Source: an uncultured Acidobacteriota bacterium (lineage in GTDB: Bacteria > Acidobacteriota > Thermoanaerobaculia > Gp7-AA8). Taken from it: a stretch of 56,883 bases of DNA. Positions 1 through 8,303 of the stretch are shown here, piece after piece. How positions within the stretch are numbered: the first letter of the stretch is position 1; every line of letters begins with the position of its first letter. The DNA lies in NCBI GenBank assembly GCA_946887105.1, contig CAMPKJ010000004.1:1-56883 (forward strand), read 5' to 3'. The notes below the pieces were generated by a model. It was not told the origin of the DNA. It was given only the letters and a program-made list of their open reading frames with translations, and made no database searches. Made by a program: the position numbers and the translations under genes.

Positions 1-1064
1 TCACCGGCTTCGTCACCATCACCGTTCGCAACATCAATTCACAGACGCAGACCACTCTCCCCAACGGATTCCGCTACGTGGCGGCGATGGTCATCACGGC
101 GGTCGGACCGACCGAGGGTCCGTTCGCAGGCGGTACGAAAGTCACCATCGACGGCACCGGCTTCGTCGCGCCTGTCGCGGTGACGTTCGGCGGCGTCGCT
201 GCGCAACCGATCAGTGTGTCGGGCACTCGCGTGATCGCAATCACCTCGATCGTCACGCTCGAGGGCTGCGAAGACGTCAACGGTCCGACGTCGGTCACGA
301 ACATCGTGAACGGCGACACCGCCACTGGTCCGAGTTTTACTTACCGCGTACCGAAACCGACGATCATTGGAACGAGTCCGAGCGCCGTTGCTCCCGGAGG
401 CTTGGTTTCGGTGATCGTCGCGAACGCCGTTCCCGGCATCAATCGATTCACGCTCACGGGCTTGGAGGGTGACGACTTCACCGGGGGAACTGACACCAAG
501 ACGGTGTTCCCGATCTCCAGCGTCTTTGCAGCGGACGGTACGGCGACGTTCACGCTGGCGGTTCCGACGAACTTCGAATTCCTGAGGGGAAGCTGCTTCG
601 CCGGTGGCGAGTTCGGTGAACGCCTGCTCGATCTGAATGTGGACGTGACGTATCTCAACATTCAAAGCGGCTGCACCGATTCGGCAGAGGACGTGTTTAC
701 GGTCGATGTGGACAATGGATGCGTCGCGTTGCCAAGTCCTGAGGTTACGCAGACGGCACCGACGCCGCCTAACTGTGCGGTTGCACCTGCGGTCGCTGTC
801 GGCGGCAGCAGCCAGACCATCATCTCGTTCACGAATGACGGTAATGCGGCGCTCGTTCTCACTCCGGACGCCCCAACGGGAGCGGACGCGGCAGAATTTG
901 TGATCACTCCCGCGACACGGACGATCGCACCTGGCGCTACGGCGAACTTCACGGTCAATTTCACACCGACGGCAGTCGGGGTGCGCAATGCATCCGTGAC
1001 GTTCAATACCAACGACACAGACGAAGGGTCGGTCACGATCTGTCTGCGGGGTACCGGCGAGTAG
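1..1064 (+). CDS. IPT/TIG and choice-of-anchor D domain surface protein, C-terminal part (5' end outside window)
   Basis: The reading frame is open from base 3 with no start, so the gene begins upstream. Seen: after about 25 residues an IPT/TIG immunoglobulin-like domain starts (VGPTEGPFAGGTKVTIDG, then GTGF), followed by a second beta-rich domain. The last ~100 residues form an ASPM/SPD-2/Hydin-like 'choice-of-anchor D' module (TNDGNAAL, IAPGATANFTVNFTPT, ending LRGTGE). Such modules occur in secreted or cell-surface adhesion proteins of Gram-negative bacteria. No catalytic motif is visible. A 13-bp hairpin follows the stop, so transcription probably ends here. The exact function cannot be given. 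Confidence 0.85.
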   Translation, partial: TGFVTITVRNINSQTQTTLPNGFRYVAAMVITAVGPTEGPFAGGTKVTIDGTGFVAPVAVTFGGVAAQPISVSGTRVIAITSIVTLEGCEDVNGPTSVTNIVNGDTATGPSFTYRVPKPTIIGTSPSAVAPGGLVSVIVANAVPGINRFTLTGLEGDDFTGGTDTKTVFPISSVFAADGTATFTLAVPTNFEFLRGSCFAGGEFGERLLDLNVDVTYLNIQSGCTDSAEDVFTVDVDNGCVALPSPEVTQTAPTPPNCAVAPAVAVGGSSQTIISFTNDGNAALVLTPDAPTGADAAEFVITPATRTIAPGATANFTVNFTPTAVGVRNASVTFNTNDTDEGSVTICLRGTGE

Positions 1065-1089
1065 CTCCCGCTGATCGTGCATGTTCTTT

Positions 1090-1120
1090 CGAACCGCCCC
1101 GCGACTTGCGGGGCGGTTCG
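1090..1120 (+). terminator. Hairpin terminator after the TIG protein
   Basis: Perfect 13-bp GC-rich inverted repeat (1090-1102 with 1108-1120, 5-base loop), 25 bases after the stop codon. There is no U-run, so its strength is uncertain. It overlaps an ATG at 1081 in frame with the next gene, which argues against that ATG as the true start. Confidence 0.6.
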
Positions 1121-1132
1121 TGTCTGGTGCGG

Positions 1133-1161
1133 TTGCACCTTTCCCCGCTGTAGGCAAGAAT
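1133..1161 (+). promoter_or_regulatory. Candidate sigma-70 promoter for the TPR operon
   Basis: TTGCAC at 1133-1138 and AAGAAT at 1156-1161 are separated by 17 bases and lie between the hairpin and the ATG at 1174. The -35 matches well and the -10 matches 4 of 6. Position and spacing support it, but this is pattern matching only. Confidence 0.35.
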
Positions 1162-1173
1162 TCAGGTTCCGCG

Positions 1174-2205
1174 ATGGCTCAACCGGCGACGACCGCAAAA
1201 ATCGAAGAGCTGCGCTTCAAACTGAAGACGGATCCGAAGAGCCGTCTCTTCTACCAGCTCGCCGAGGAGCTGCGCAGGGCGGGGCATTTCGATGAATCCG
1301 AACAGGTCCTGCGCTCCGGCCTGCAGGTCTACCCGACCTATCTCGCCGCATGGGTGAGCCTCGGACGCACGCTGCGCGAGCAGAAGAACGACGCCGGTGC
1401 GGTCGACGCGCTGAACAAAGCGCTGCAGCTCGATCCGGGCAACGTCGTGGCCGCGCGCATTCTGGCCGACGCCTATCTCGCGCTTGGCGAGAAGATCGAG
1501 GCCATCAAGAAATACAAGCTCGTCCACGCGCTGCTGCCCTCGGACGAAGACCTGCGCGTCACCATCGAGCAACTCGAGCGCGATCTGCAGGAGCCGTCGG
1601 CGCCGTTCGCGGTCGCTCCCGAGCCCGAAGCGGAGCCGGAGCCCGAACCGAAGCCGCTCGAAGACACCTCTCCATGGTCGCAGACGGCGCAGCAAACGCC
1701 TCCGCCCTTCGAAGAAGAGTCGCCGTTCGATCGCACCATGCCTCCGTTCGCGGAAGCAGCACGCTCGCTCGAAGAAGAGGCGCGCATCGAAGAGGAAACC
1801 GGCGACGCCGAGCCGATGGCTGCCGCGCACGAGGAGAGTCCGTTCGAGGAGCCGGTCGGCAGTTTCACGTCCGACGCGTTCGCGGTCGAAGCCCCCGCGG
1901 GGATGCACATCGAGCCGGCTCCTGTCGTCGCCGAAGTGTCAGCGCCGGTCTTCGAGACCGTCGAAGACGTTGCCGAAGCTCCCACCGGCGACGCCGCGAA
2001 CACGATGACCATGGCCGATCTGTACGTCCGTCAGGGTCTGGTCGAAGATGCGAGACACATCTACGAGAACATCCTCGCGCGCGACCCCGGCAACGGCGAA
2101 GTGCGCAGCAAACTGGACGGATTGGCGCCGCGAGTCAATACGAAGGTGGCGGCGCTGGAGCGCTGGCTGGGCAAGGTGTCGAAGAGAGAGGTGGGGCGTG
2201 TTTAG
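1174..2205 (+). CDS. Tetratricopeptide repeat protein with acidic proline-rich linker
   Basis: 343 residues. I chose ATG 1174 (MAQPATTAKIEEL) because the longer frame from 1081 runs through the upstream hairpin. Residues ~15-140 contain about three TPR units (for example FDESEQVLRSGL, AGAVDALNKALQLDPGN, EKIEAIKKYKLV). Residues ~150-280 are Glu/Pro/Ala-rich and probably disordered. A last TPR unit near residue 290 (ADLYVRQGLVEDARHIYENIL) precedes a basic tail. No signal peptide, so likely cytoplasmic. The stop overlaps the start of a roadblock-domain gene by 8 bases, which suggests the two proteins are made together and may interact. The specific partner is unknown. Confidence 0.88.
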   Translation: MAQPATTAKIEELRFKLKTDPKSRLFYQLAEELRRAGHFDESEQVLRSGLQVYPTYLAAWVSLGRTLREQKNDAGAVDALNKALQLDPGNVVAARILADAYLALGEKIEAIKKYKLVHALLPSDEDLRVTIEQLERDLQEPSAPFAVAPEPEAEPEPEPKPLEDTSPWSQTAQQTPPPFEEESPFDRTMPPFAEAARSLEEEARIEEETGDAEPMAAAHEESPFEEPVGSFTSDAFAVEAPAGMHIEPAPVVAEVSAPVFETVEDVAEAPTGDAANTMTMADLYVRQGLVEDARHIYENILARDPGNGEVRSKLDGLAPRVNTKVAALERWLGKVSKREVGRV

Positions 2206-2551
2206 AGACGTGCTGGCCGGCCTTCTGCAGCGCATCGACGGGTCGATCGCCGCGAGTCTCATCGGCCTCGACGGCATCGCGATCGAATCCGTGAATACGT
2301 CGAACGTTCCGCTGGACGTCCTCGGCGCGGAGTTCGGCGGCTTCGTGAAGTCGATCCGTCACGCCGACACCGAGCTCGACACCGGAGAAGTCCTGCAGTT
2401 TGCCCTGGTCACCGAGCGATACATTACGTTTCTCTCGGAAGTCACGAACGAGTACTACATCCTGCTCGTGCTGCGTCCCGACGGCAACTATGGCCGCGCG
2501 CGATTCGAGCTGTCGAAGGCGAAGCATTTGCTTCGCGATGAGTTGATCTGA
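2198..2551 (+). CDS. Roadblock/LC7-domain protein
   Basis: 117 residues from GTG 2198, chosen because a GAGAGGTGG Shine-Dalgarno sequence lies just before it and the start overlaps the end of the TPR gene. The fold pattern fits a roadblock/LC7 (MglB-like) domain over nearly the full length: an N-terminal helix ([11 protein letters not shown]), a strand containing [11 protein letters not shown], a middle helix around [11 protein letters not shown], a strand pair ([26 protein letters not shown]) and a C-terminal helix ([12 protein letters not shown]). Such proteins dimerise and often regulate small Ras-like GTPases or assemble polar complexes. No GTPase gene is adjacent, so the partner is unknown. 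Family assignment is fairly secure; role is inference. Confidence 0.78.
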   Translation: MFRDVLAGLLQRIDGSIAASLIGLDGIAIESVNTSNVPLDVLGAEFGGFVKSIRHADTELDTGEVLQFALVTERYITFLSEVTNEYYILLVLRPDGNYGRARFELSKAKHLLRDELI

Positions 2552-2561
2552 GAGGTCACCG

Positions 2562-3041
2562 TTGAATTTCAAAGAAATCCTGGAACTGATCGACAAGGTC
2601 GCGGAGAGCGGCATTGGCAGCGTCGAAGTCGAGCAGGCCGGCACGAAGGTGCGCATCGAAGGCAAGAGCGCGCCCGCTCCCGTGCAGGTCAGCAGCGAGA
2701 ACAACGTCGCGTTCGCCGCGCCCGCGCCGCCGCAGACTCCGGCACAGATCGAGACCGCCCGCGTCGAAGAGCGCAAGCGCGTCGAAGAGGAAGCCGAGGC
2801 GGGGCTGCACATCATCACGTCGCCGATCGTCGGCACGTACTACCGCTCGCCCAATCCCGAGGCTTCACCGTTCGTCAACGTCGGCGACCGCGTGACCAAG
2901 GGGAAGGTGCTCTGCATCATCGAAGCGATGAAGCTGATGAACGAGATCGAGTCGGACGTGGACGGCGTGATCGTCACCATCTATCCGCAGAACGGTCAGC
3001 CCGTCGAATACGGTGAGAAGCTGTTCGCGGTGAAGGTGTAG
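2562..3041 (+). CDS. accB: Biotin carboxyl carrier protein of acetyl-CoA carboxylase
   Basis: 159 residues, the usual AccB length. TTG start 2562 with AGAGGT upstream. Residues 1-35 form the AccB N-terminal dimerisation segment, residues ~36-80 an Ala/Pro-rich flexible linker, and ~81-159 the biotinyl domain. The biotin lysine is K124 in EAMKLM, and the thumb-loop region [14 protein letters not shown] typical of AccB is present. It carries carboxybiotin between AccC and the carboxyltransferase (AccAD, not in this window) in fatty acid synthesis. accC follows after 4 bases, as in most bacteria. Confidence 0.96.
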   Translation: MNFKEILELIDKVAESGIGSVEVEQAGTKVRIEGKSAPAPVQVSSENNVAFAAPAPPQTPAQIETARVEERKRVEEEAEAGLHIITSPIVGTYYRSPNPEASPFVNVGDRVTKGKVLCIIEAMKLMNEIESDVDGVIVTIYPQNGQPVEYGEKLFAVKV

Positions 3042-3045
3042 CGTC

Positions 3046-4380
3046 TTGTTCTCCAAAATCCTGATTGCCAATCGCGGCGAGATCGCGCTCCGCATCATCG
3101 CCGCGTGCAAGGAGATGGGCATCAAGACGGTGGCCGTCCATTCCGAGGCCGACCGCGATTCCCTGCACGTCCGCTATGCCGATGACGATGTCTGCATCGG
3201 TCCCGCCGTCTCCAAGCAGAGCTACCTGAGCATCTCCAGCATCATCGCCGCGGCCGAGATCACCGGCGCCGACGCCATCCATCCCGGTTACGGTTTTCTC
3301 TCCGAGAACGCGCACTTCGCGGAGATCGTCGGCGAGTGCAACCTCACGTTCATCGGACCGCCCGCGCGCGCCATTCGCCTGATGGGCGACAAGTCGCGCG
3401 CACGCGAGACCGCGAAAAACGCCGGCGTGCCGATCATCCCCGGCAGCGAAGGCGCGATCCGCTCCGTCGACGAAGCGGCGGACGTGGCGCGCTCGATCGG
3501 CTATCCGGTCATCCTCAAGGCGTCGGCCGGCGGCGGCGGACGCGGCATGCGCATCTGCTGGGAAGAGAGCGATCTGCAGACGCAATACGACACCGCACGC
3601 AACGAAGCGGAGCGTGCATTCGGCGACGGCTCGGTGTATCTGGAGAAGTACCTCGAGCGTCCGCGTCACATCGAGATCCAGGTTTTCTCCGACATGCACG
3701 GCCGCACCGTGCACCTCGGCGAGCGCGAATGCTCGATCCAGCGCCGCCACCAGAAGTTGATCGAAGAATCGCCGTCGCCCGCGCTCGATCAGGAGATGCG
3801 GCGGCAGATGGGTGAGGCCGCGATCCGTTTGTGCGAGGCGGTCGAATACGTGAACGCCGGCACGATCGAGTTTCTCTATCAGGACGGCGCGTTCTATTTC
3901 ATGGAGATGAACACGCGGATCCAGGTCGAGCATCCGGTCACCGAGGAAGTGACGGGCATCGATCTCGTGAAGGAACAGATCCGCGTCGCCGCGGGCGAGC
4001 CGCTGTCGGTACCGAAGGGCGACTTCTACCTGCGCGGACACGCCATGGAGTTCCGCGTGAACGCCGAAGATCCGGTAACGTTCGCGCCCAATCCCGGAAA
4101 GATCCGCGAGCTGCACCTGCCCGGCGGTCCCGGCGTGCGCGTCGACACGCACATCTATCGCGATTACGTCGTTCCCGCGCACTACGACTCGTTGCTCGCC
4201 AAACTGATCGTGCGCGGAAAAGACCGCGCCGACACCCTCGCCCGCGGCCGCCGCGCGCTCGAGCAGTTCGTCGTCGAAGGCGTGAAAACCACCATCCCGC
4301 TGCACCGCGCCATCCTCAACAACGAGCAGTTCATCCGCGGCGACATTTCGACGCGGTTCATGGACAAGTTCTCGATGTGA
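3046..4380 (+). CDS. accC: Acetyl-CoA carboxylase biotin carboxylase subunit
   Basis: 444 residues, normal for AccC. TTG start 3046 gives the conserved [17 protein letters not shown]-terminus. ATP-grasp features are visible: the glycine loop [36 protein letters not shown], and the [14 protein letters not shown] catalytic segment with the carboxylase Glu and Arg. It carboxylates biotin on AccB with ATP and bicarbonate. Translated directly after accB in the same operon; both genes use TTG starts, which may keep expression moderate. Confidence 0.97.
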   Translation: MFSKILIANRGEIALRIIAACKEMGIKTVAVHSEADRDSLHVRYADDDVCIGPAVSKQSYLSISSIIAAAEITGADAIHPGYGFLSENAHFAEIVGECNLTFIGPPARAIRLMGDKSRARETAKNAGVPIIPGSEGAIRSVDEAADVARSIGYPVILKASAGGGGRGMRICWEESDLQTQYDTARNEAERAFGDGSVYLEKYLERPRHIEIQVFSDMHGRTVHLGERECSIQRRHQKLIEESPSPALDQEMRRQMGEAAIRLCEAVEYVNAGTIEFLYQDGAFYFMEMNTRIQVEHPVTEEVTGIDLVKEQIRVAAGEPLSVPKGDFYLRGHAMEFRVNAEDPVTFAPNPGKIRELHLPGGPGVRVDTHIYRDYVVPAHYDSLLAKLIVRGKDRADTLARGRRALEQFVVEGVKTTIPLHRAILNNEQFIRGDISTRFMDKFSM

Positions 4381-4423
4381 CGGACGGCGGCGCCAGCCGT
4401 GTTACGCTCATGAACCCTTCAGC

Positions 4424-4966
4424 ATGAAGATCTATCTCGTCGGGTTCATGGGTTCGGGAAAGACGACCGTAGGGCGGGAGCTCGCCGCGCGGATCGACGC
4501 TCCGTTCTTCGATCTCGACGAGCTCATCGAGGCGGCCGAGCAGCTCTCGATCAAGGACATCTTCGCGCAGCATGGCGAGCCGTACTTTCGGAAGCGTGAG
4601 CGCGATGTGCTGCGCTCCACGAAGCATCTCGATGGCGCCGTCATCGCCACCGGCGGCGGGACGTTCACGTTCGATGAGAACGTGCAGTTCATTCAGTCCG
4701 AGGGGCTGTCGGTCTATCTGTCGGCGCCGTATGCGCTGTTGCGCTCGCGCATCGGCGACAAGGCCGGCAACCGGCCGCTGTTCACGGACGATCTCGCCAC
4801 GCACGAGCTCTACGCGAGCCGCATCCGCTACTACCGCATGTGCGATCTCACCATCGACATCCGCGAGCAGGAGACGCCCGCGGAGATCGCCGAACGGTTG
4901 ATGCTCGAACTGCCGCGCACGGTCCTGGAGTCGGCGCGCCGCTCGACGTGGAGGTCTGTACGGTGA
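4424..4966 (+). CDS. aroK: Shikimate kinase
   Basis: 180 residues. P-loop GFMGSGKTTVGREL (residues 7-20), the shikimate-binding DLDELIE segment and FRKRERDVL with the substrate arginine, the GGG motif (ATGGGTF), and an adenine-side RPLF lid region. It phosphorylates shikimate in aromatic amino acid and chorismate synthesis. A five-codon frame at 4410-4427 (MNPSA) ends in the ATGA that starts aroK, so coupling from an upstream mini-ORF is possible. Gap of 43 bases after accC; likely the same transcript. Confidence 0.93.
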   Translation: MKIYLVGFMGSGKTTVGRELAARIDAPFFDLDELIEAAEQLSIKDIFAQHGEPYFRKRERDVLRSTKHLDGAVIATGGGTFTFDENVQFIQSEGLSVYLSAPYALLRSRIGDKAGNRPLFTDDLATHELYASRIRYYRMCDLTIDIREQETPAEIAERLMLELPRTVLESARRSTWRSVR

Positions 4967-4979
4967 GAAAGGCACGGCG

Positions 4980-5720
4980 ATGAGAGCGCTGGTGGTCAGC
5001 GATCTCCACGCGAACGCGGAGGCGTTGCGCGCCGTGCTCGCGCGCGTCCGTCGCAAGAAGTACGACGCCGTGATCTGCCTCGGCGACTTCGTCGGCTACG
5101 GCGCGCAGCCGAACCAGGTGCTCGACACGATGCGCACGCTGCGCGGGCGCAAGGTCTACATTCGCGGCAATCACGATCGCGTGGCCGCCGGGCTCGACGA
5201 TGCGAACGGCTTCAATCACGCCGCGAAGGCAGCCGCGCTCTGGACGCGCGAACATCTCAGCGCACCCAATCGGCGGTTCCTGCGCGAGCTCACGGTCGGC
5301 CCGCGCATGCATCACGAAGCGATGCTCTGCCACGGCTCGCCGTACGACGAGGACGAGTACGTCTTCAACGTCCATCACGCGGCGCAGATCCTGGCGCTCT
5401 ATTCGGCGAAGTTCATCCTGTTCGGGCACACGCATCTGCCCGCCGTGTTCTCGATCGATCCGGACATGAACGTCAGCGGCTTCGCGGTGCGTTCGGACGC
5501 GAACGTGCGTCTGGACAAGCGCCTGCGCTACCTCATCAATCCCGGCTCGGTCGGGCAGCCGCGCGACCGCAATCCGCAGGCGTCGTGCATCATCGTCGAC
5601 ACCGACAAGCCGTCCGTGCAGTTCTTCCGCGTCGAATACGACATCGGAAAAACGCAGTCGTCGATCCTGAAGGCAGGCCTGCCGGACATCCTCGCCACGC
5701 GGCTGCAATTCGGGACGTAG
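4980..5720 (+). CDS. Metallophosphoesterase, calcineurin-like (YfcE/MJ0936 type)
   Basis: 246 residues. All five metal-binding blocks are visible: SDLHAN at residues 8-13, GDFVGYG, RGNHD, CHGSPYDEDEY and FGHTHLP. This arrangement fits the small cytoplasmic phosphodiesterase/phosphatase family close to YfcE and diadenosine-tetraphosphatase-like proteins. Substrate cannot be inferred. It follows aroK after 13 bases with GAGAAAGG before the ATG, so it is probably cotranscribed with it. No terminator of good quality follows; a weak 7-bp dyad lies at 5729-5768. Confidence 0.9.
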   Translation: MRALVVSDLHANAEALRAVLARVRRKKYDAVICLGDFVGYGAQPNQVLDTMRTLRGRKVYIRGNHDRVAAGLDDANGFNHAAKAAALWTREHLSAPNRRFLRELTVGPRMHHEAMLCHGSPYDEDEYVFNVHHAAQILALYSAKFILFGHTHLPAVFSIDPDMNVSGFAVRSDANVRLDKRLRYLINPGSVGQPRDRNPQASCIIVDTDKPSVQFFRVEYDIGKTQSSILKAGLPDILATRLQFGT

Positions 5721-5863
5721 CCGATTCAGGACGGCACTTCCCCAGATCAGGACACAGGACCGCCGTCCCCAACCACTAAGCCGTTGAAAACACAAGCGGA
5801 ATACTGATCCGTGGCGTGGCATGTCGACCGCAACCGGAGCGTCACGGTTGCAGGAGAAGCCCC

Positions 5864-7993
5864 ATGAAAAAATCCTTCCTTCTGATTCTTCTTACGTTCA
5901 TCGCGGCGTTCGCTTCCGCCGAGGACAAACACCAGTCGTACATCTCGTACGACGATGGTGGAACGGTGGTTCGGTCGGGCGATGACAATCGCGAGATCGA
6001 AGCGCGCCGGAACCTGCCGGTCTATCCGGGCGATGAGATCGTCACCGCGCGCCGCGGCCGCGCCGAGATCCGTCTTTCGGACGGCAACATCCTCGGCATC
6101 GATCGCACCACCGCCATTCGTCTGCGGTCGGTCCTCGACAGCTACGAAGGCGACGCGAACGAGACCGTCGCGGAGCTCCGCTACGGCAAAGTGGCCGTAC
6201 ATCGCACCGATCTCGGTCGCGAACACGTGCGGCTCGACACCGACAACGCCAGTTACGTCGCCGAACGCGAAGCGCTCTACTCCGTCGAAACCGACTCGCG
6301 CGGCAGAGATCGCGTGACCGTGTTCGACGGCTCCATCGAAGTGCGCACGCCCACGCGCTCCACGCGCCTGCGGTCCGGTGAGGCCGCGACCATCGACGAG
6401 AGCGGCGTCTTCGATCTCATCGGCGATCAGCGCGATGCCGCGGATGACTTCGAGCGCTGGTTCCTCGATCGCGCCGAGCGGTTCGGCAGCTACAGCAGCC
6501 GCTACGTCGATCGCCGTCTCGGCTACTGGACCGACGACCTCGACGGGCACGGACGCTGGGTCATGGTGGCCGGCGTCGGCTGGGCGTGGCGTCCGTTCGT
6601 CTCCGTCGGCTGGCGTCCGTACTATCACGGCTACTGGCATCACAGCCGCGGCGGACACCTCACCTGGGTTTCCTACGATCCGTGGGGATGGGGTCCGTAT
6701 CACTACGGACGCTGGGCGTTCGATCCGGGCTACGGCTGGGTGTGGGTGCCGGGATATGGCTACTCGCCCGCGTGGGTCTACTGGCTGTACGGACCCGGTT
6801 ATGTGGGCTGGGCGCCGTCGGGCTACTGGGATTGCTATCGCCCGTACTACAGCTGGGCATACAACCCGTACCGCAATCGCGGGTTCGGAGCGCACGGCTT
6901 CGGCTGGTACGGCCGCGTGCGCACGAATGACTTCGACCTGCGTCCGTGGACCTTCGTCGAGTCCGGCGTGCTGGTCTCGAACCGCGTCGATCACGCCGCG
7001 CTCAAGACGGACATCATCAAACAGCGCATGAGCCGCACTCCGGATGGATTCGCGACCATCGTCGGCGGCCCCGGCCGCATGACGCGCGAAGAGCTGCGCG
7101 ATCCGGCGGACGCCATCCGCCGCCGCGGATTGGATGGACGTCACACCGGCCGCGAAACGGGCGCGCCTCCACCCGACCTGACGCCGTTCGTGCGCCGCGA
7201 TCCCGACATCGGCGGTCCGATCCGCGATCGCATCGTGCGCGGACGTGATACGAGCCTCGCCAGCGGAGGAAGCACGGCCAGCGGTCCGTCGCGGACGATC
7301 GGCAGCGTTGCGCCAATCGGCGGCGGCAGTGTCGCTCCGATCGGACGCGGCAGCGTGGCCCCGATCGGCGGCGGCTCGGTGGCTCCCATCGGCGGCGGCA
7401 CCGACACGCGTGGCGATGGCGACGACGGTCGCGTGACGCGCGGCAGCGGCAGCGGCGATCGCGAGGCGACCGATCGCGGTTCGTGGCGGGACCGCATCAA
7501 CCGCGGCAACGACCGCCCGTCGGCACAGCCTGCGCCGGCGCCGGCTGTGACTCCGGCTCCCGGCACCGACCGTCCGGCGCGCGACAACTCGTGGCGCACG
7601 CGCATCCGCAACGATGAAGAGCGCCCGCGCTCCTCGACCGGTGACTCGTCGACCAACGCGAGCGGCTCGAGCACGTCGCGGCGTGTGATCGACGGAATCG
7701 GCGGCGCCCGTGTGGTTCCGCGCAACACGGAGAAGCGCGACGGCGATCGTTCGTCGACGACGCGCGAGCGCACCGGCAATCGCAACAGCGGACGCCGCGA
7801 TTCCGGCAATCGCGACAGCGGCAGCCGCGCCCGCGAGAGCAGCGGCTCGCGCGACTCGGGACGCGCCAGCAGCCCGCCGCCATCCCGCAGCTCGGGATCC
7901 AGCTCCGGCAGCGGCTCGGGCAGCAGCAGCTCGAGCGGCAGCTCCGGCAGTGGAAACCGCTCCAGCGGCGGTCGGATCGAACGCGATCAGTAA
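5864..7993 (+). CDS. Secreted FecR-domain protein with DUF6600 region and Ser/Gly/Arg-rich tail
   Basis: 709 residues from ATG 5864, chosen for the AGGAGA ribosome site 6 bases upstream and a clear signal peptide (MKKSFLLILLTFIAAFASA). Residues ~40-190 are a FecR domain (YPGDEIVTARRGRAEIRLS, then YGKVAVHRTD). Residues ~205-340 are extremely rich in Trp, Tyr and Gly (GRWVMVAGVGWAWRPF, WGWGPYHYGRWAFDPG), matching what is called DUF6600. Residues ~475-505 carry about five tandem GSVAPIG units. The remainder is a low-complexity Arg/Ser/Gly tail of RDSGNR and GSSSGS type. Probably periplasmic or surface-exposed. The FecR domain here is likely structural, since no sigma factor gene is adjacent. A strong terminator follows. 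Confidence 0.85.
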   Translation: MKKSFLLILLTFIAAFASAEDKHQSYISYDDGGTVVRSGDDNREIEARRNLPVYPGDEIVTARRGRAEIRLSDGNILGIDRTTAIRLRSVLDSYEGDANETVAELRYGKVAVHRTDLGREHVRLDTDNASYVAEREALYSVETDSRGRDRVTVFDGSIEVRTPTRSTRLRSGEAATIDESGVFDLIGDQRDAADDFERWFLDRAERFGSYSSRYVDRRLGYWTDDLDGHGRWVMVAGVGWAWRPFVSVGWRPYYHGYWHHSRGGHLTWVSYDPWGWGPYHYGRWAFDPGYGWVWVPGYGYSPAWVYWLYGPGYVGWAPSGYWDCYRPYYSWAYNPYRNRGFGAHGFGWYGRVRTNDFDLRPWTFVESGVLVSNRVDHAALKTDIIKQRMSRTPDGFATIVGGPGRMTREELRDPADAIRRRGLDGRHTGRETGAPPPDLTPFVRRDPDIGGPIRDRIVRGRDTSLASGGSTASGPSRTIGSVAPIGGGSVAPIGRGSVAPIGGGSVAPIGGGTDTRGDGDDGRVTRGSGSGDREATDRGSWRDRINRGNDRPSAQPAPAPAVTPAPGTDRPARDNSWRTRIRNDEERPRSSTGDSSTNASGSSTSRRVIDGIGGARVVPRNTEKRDGDRSSTTRERTGNRNSGRRDSGNRDSGSRARESSGSRDSGRASSPPPSRSSGSSSGSGSGSSSSSGSSGSGNRSSGGRIERDQ

Positions 7994-8000
7994 TGCAAAT

Positions 8001-8028
8001 GAAAAGGGTCTCCTCGGAGGCCCTTTTC
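8001..8028 (+). terminator. Intrinsic terminator after the FecR/DUF6600 gene
   Basis: 12-bp stem (8001-8012 with 8017-8028, one G-U pair) closed by a CTCG loop, starting 7 bases after the stop codon. The A-rich left arm and CCTTTTC right arm give a stem that ends in T residues. Confidence 0.75.
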
Positions 8029-8049
8029 GATTCAGGCCTGAAATCCCCA

Positions 8050-8055
8050 TACAAT
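8050..8055 (+). promoter_or_regulatory. Candidate -10 element (TACAAT) for a leaderless start
   Basis: TACAAT lies exactly 8 bases before the ATG at 8064 and 22 bases after the terminator. Transcription would begin at or next to the ATG. No good -35 is seen. Confidence 0.4.
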
Positions 8056-8063
8056 CCGCGCGA

Positions 8064-8303
8064 ATGTCGCTGGCCTTCTTCTTTGCCCTCTACTGTCTCG
8101 AGGCTGGTCTCTTTTTCCTGGTGGTTCCCTGGACGGTAATCTGGACGCTGAACCCCTTGCTGCACAGCAACATCGCCATCGGATTGTGGGCGGATAATCC
8201 GTTCGTGCGCGGCTTCGTCTCGGGCATCGGCCTGCTGCATCTGATCGTCGGAGTGCGCGATCTCGTGCGCCTGTCGCGGGAACGCCGGAGCCGCGCGCAG
8301 TGA
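8064..8303 (+). CDS. Small two-helix membrane protein
   Basis: 79 residues. Two hydrophobic segments (residues ~4-25, FFFALYCLEAGLFFLVVPWT, and ~47-63, FVSGIGLLHLIVGVRDLV) flank a short loop, and the C-terminus is strongly basic (RLSRERRSRAQ), placing it on the cytoplasmic side. I do not recognise a named family. Its stop overlaps the GTG start of the MscS-type channel gene by 4 bases, so the proteins are translationally coupled and it could be an accessory subunit of that channel. Confidence 0.7.
   Translation: MSLAFFFALYCLEAGLFFLVVPWTVIWTLNPLLHSNIAIGLWADNPFVRGFVSGIGLLHLIVGVRDLVRLSRERRSRAQ

Noticed and set aside
4410..4427. Five-codon upstream frame (MNPSA) ending in the aroK start
   Set aside because: Too short to support as a gene. 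An ATGA overlap this small can arise by chance; mentioned in the aroK entry only.
5729..5768. Dyad GGACGGC/GCCGTCC as a terminator after the phosphoesterase gene
   Set aside because: Only 7 bp with a 26-base loop and no U-run; too weak to list.
5747..8050. A 767-codon open frame on the minus strand opposite the FecR/DUF6600 gene
   Set aside because: Low-complexity Ala/Arg-rich translation mirroring codon bias of the real gene; the + frame has a signal peptide, ribosome site and recognisable domains.
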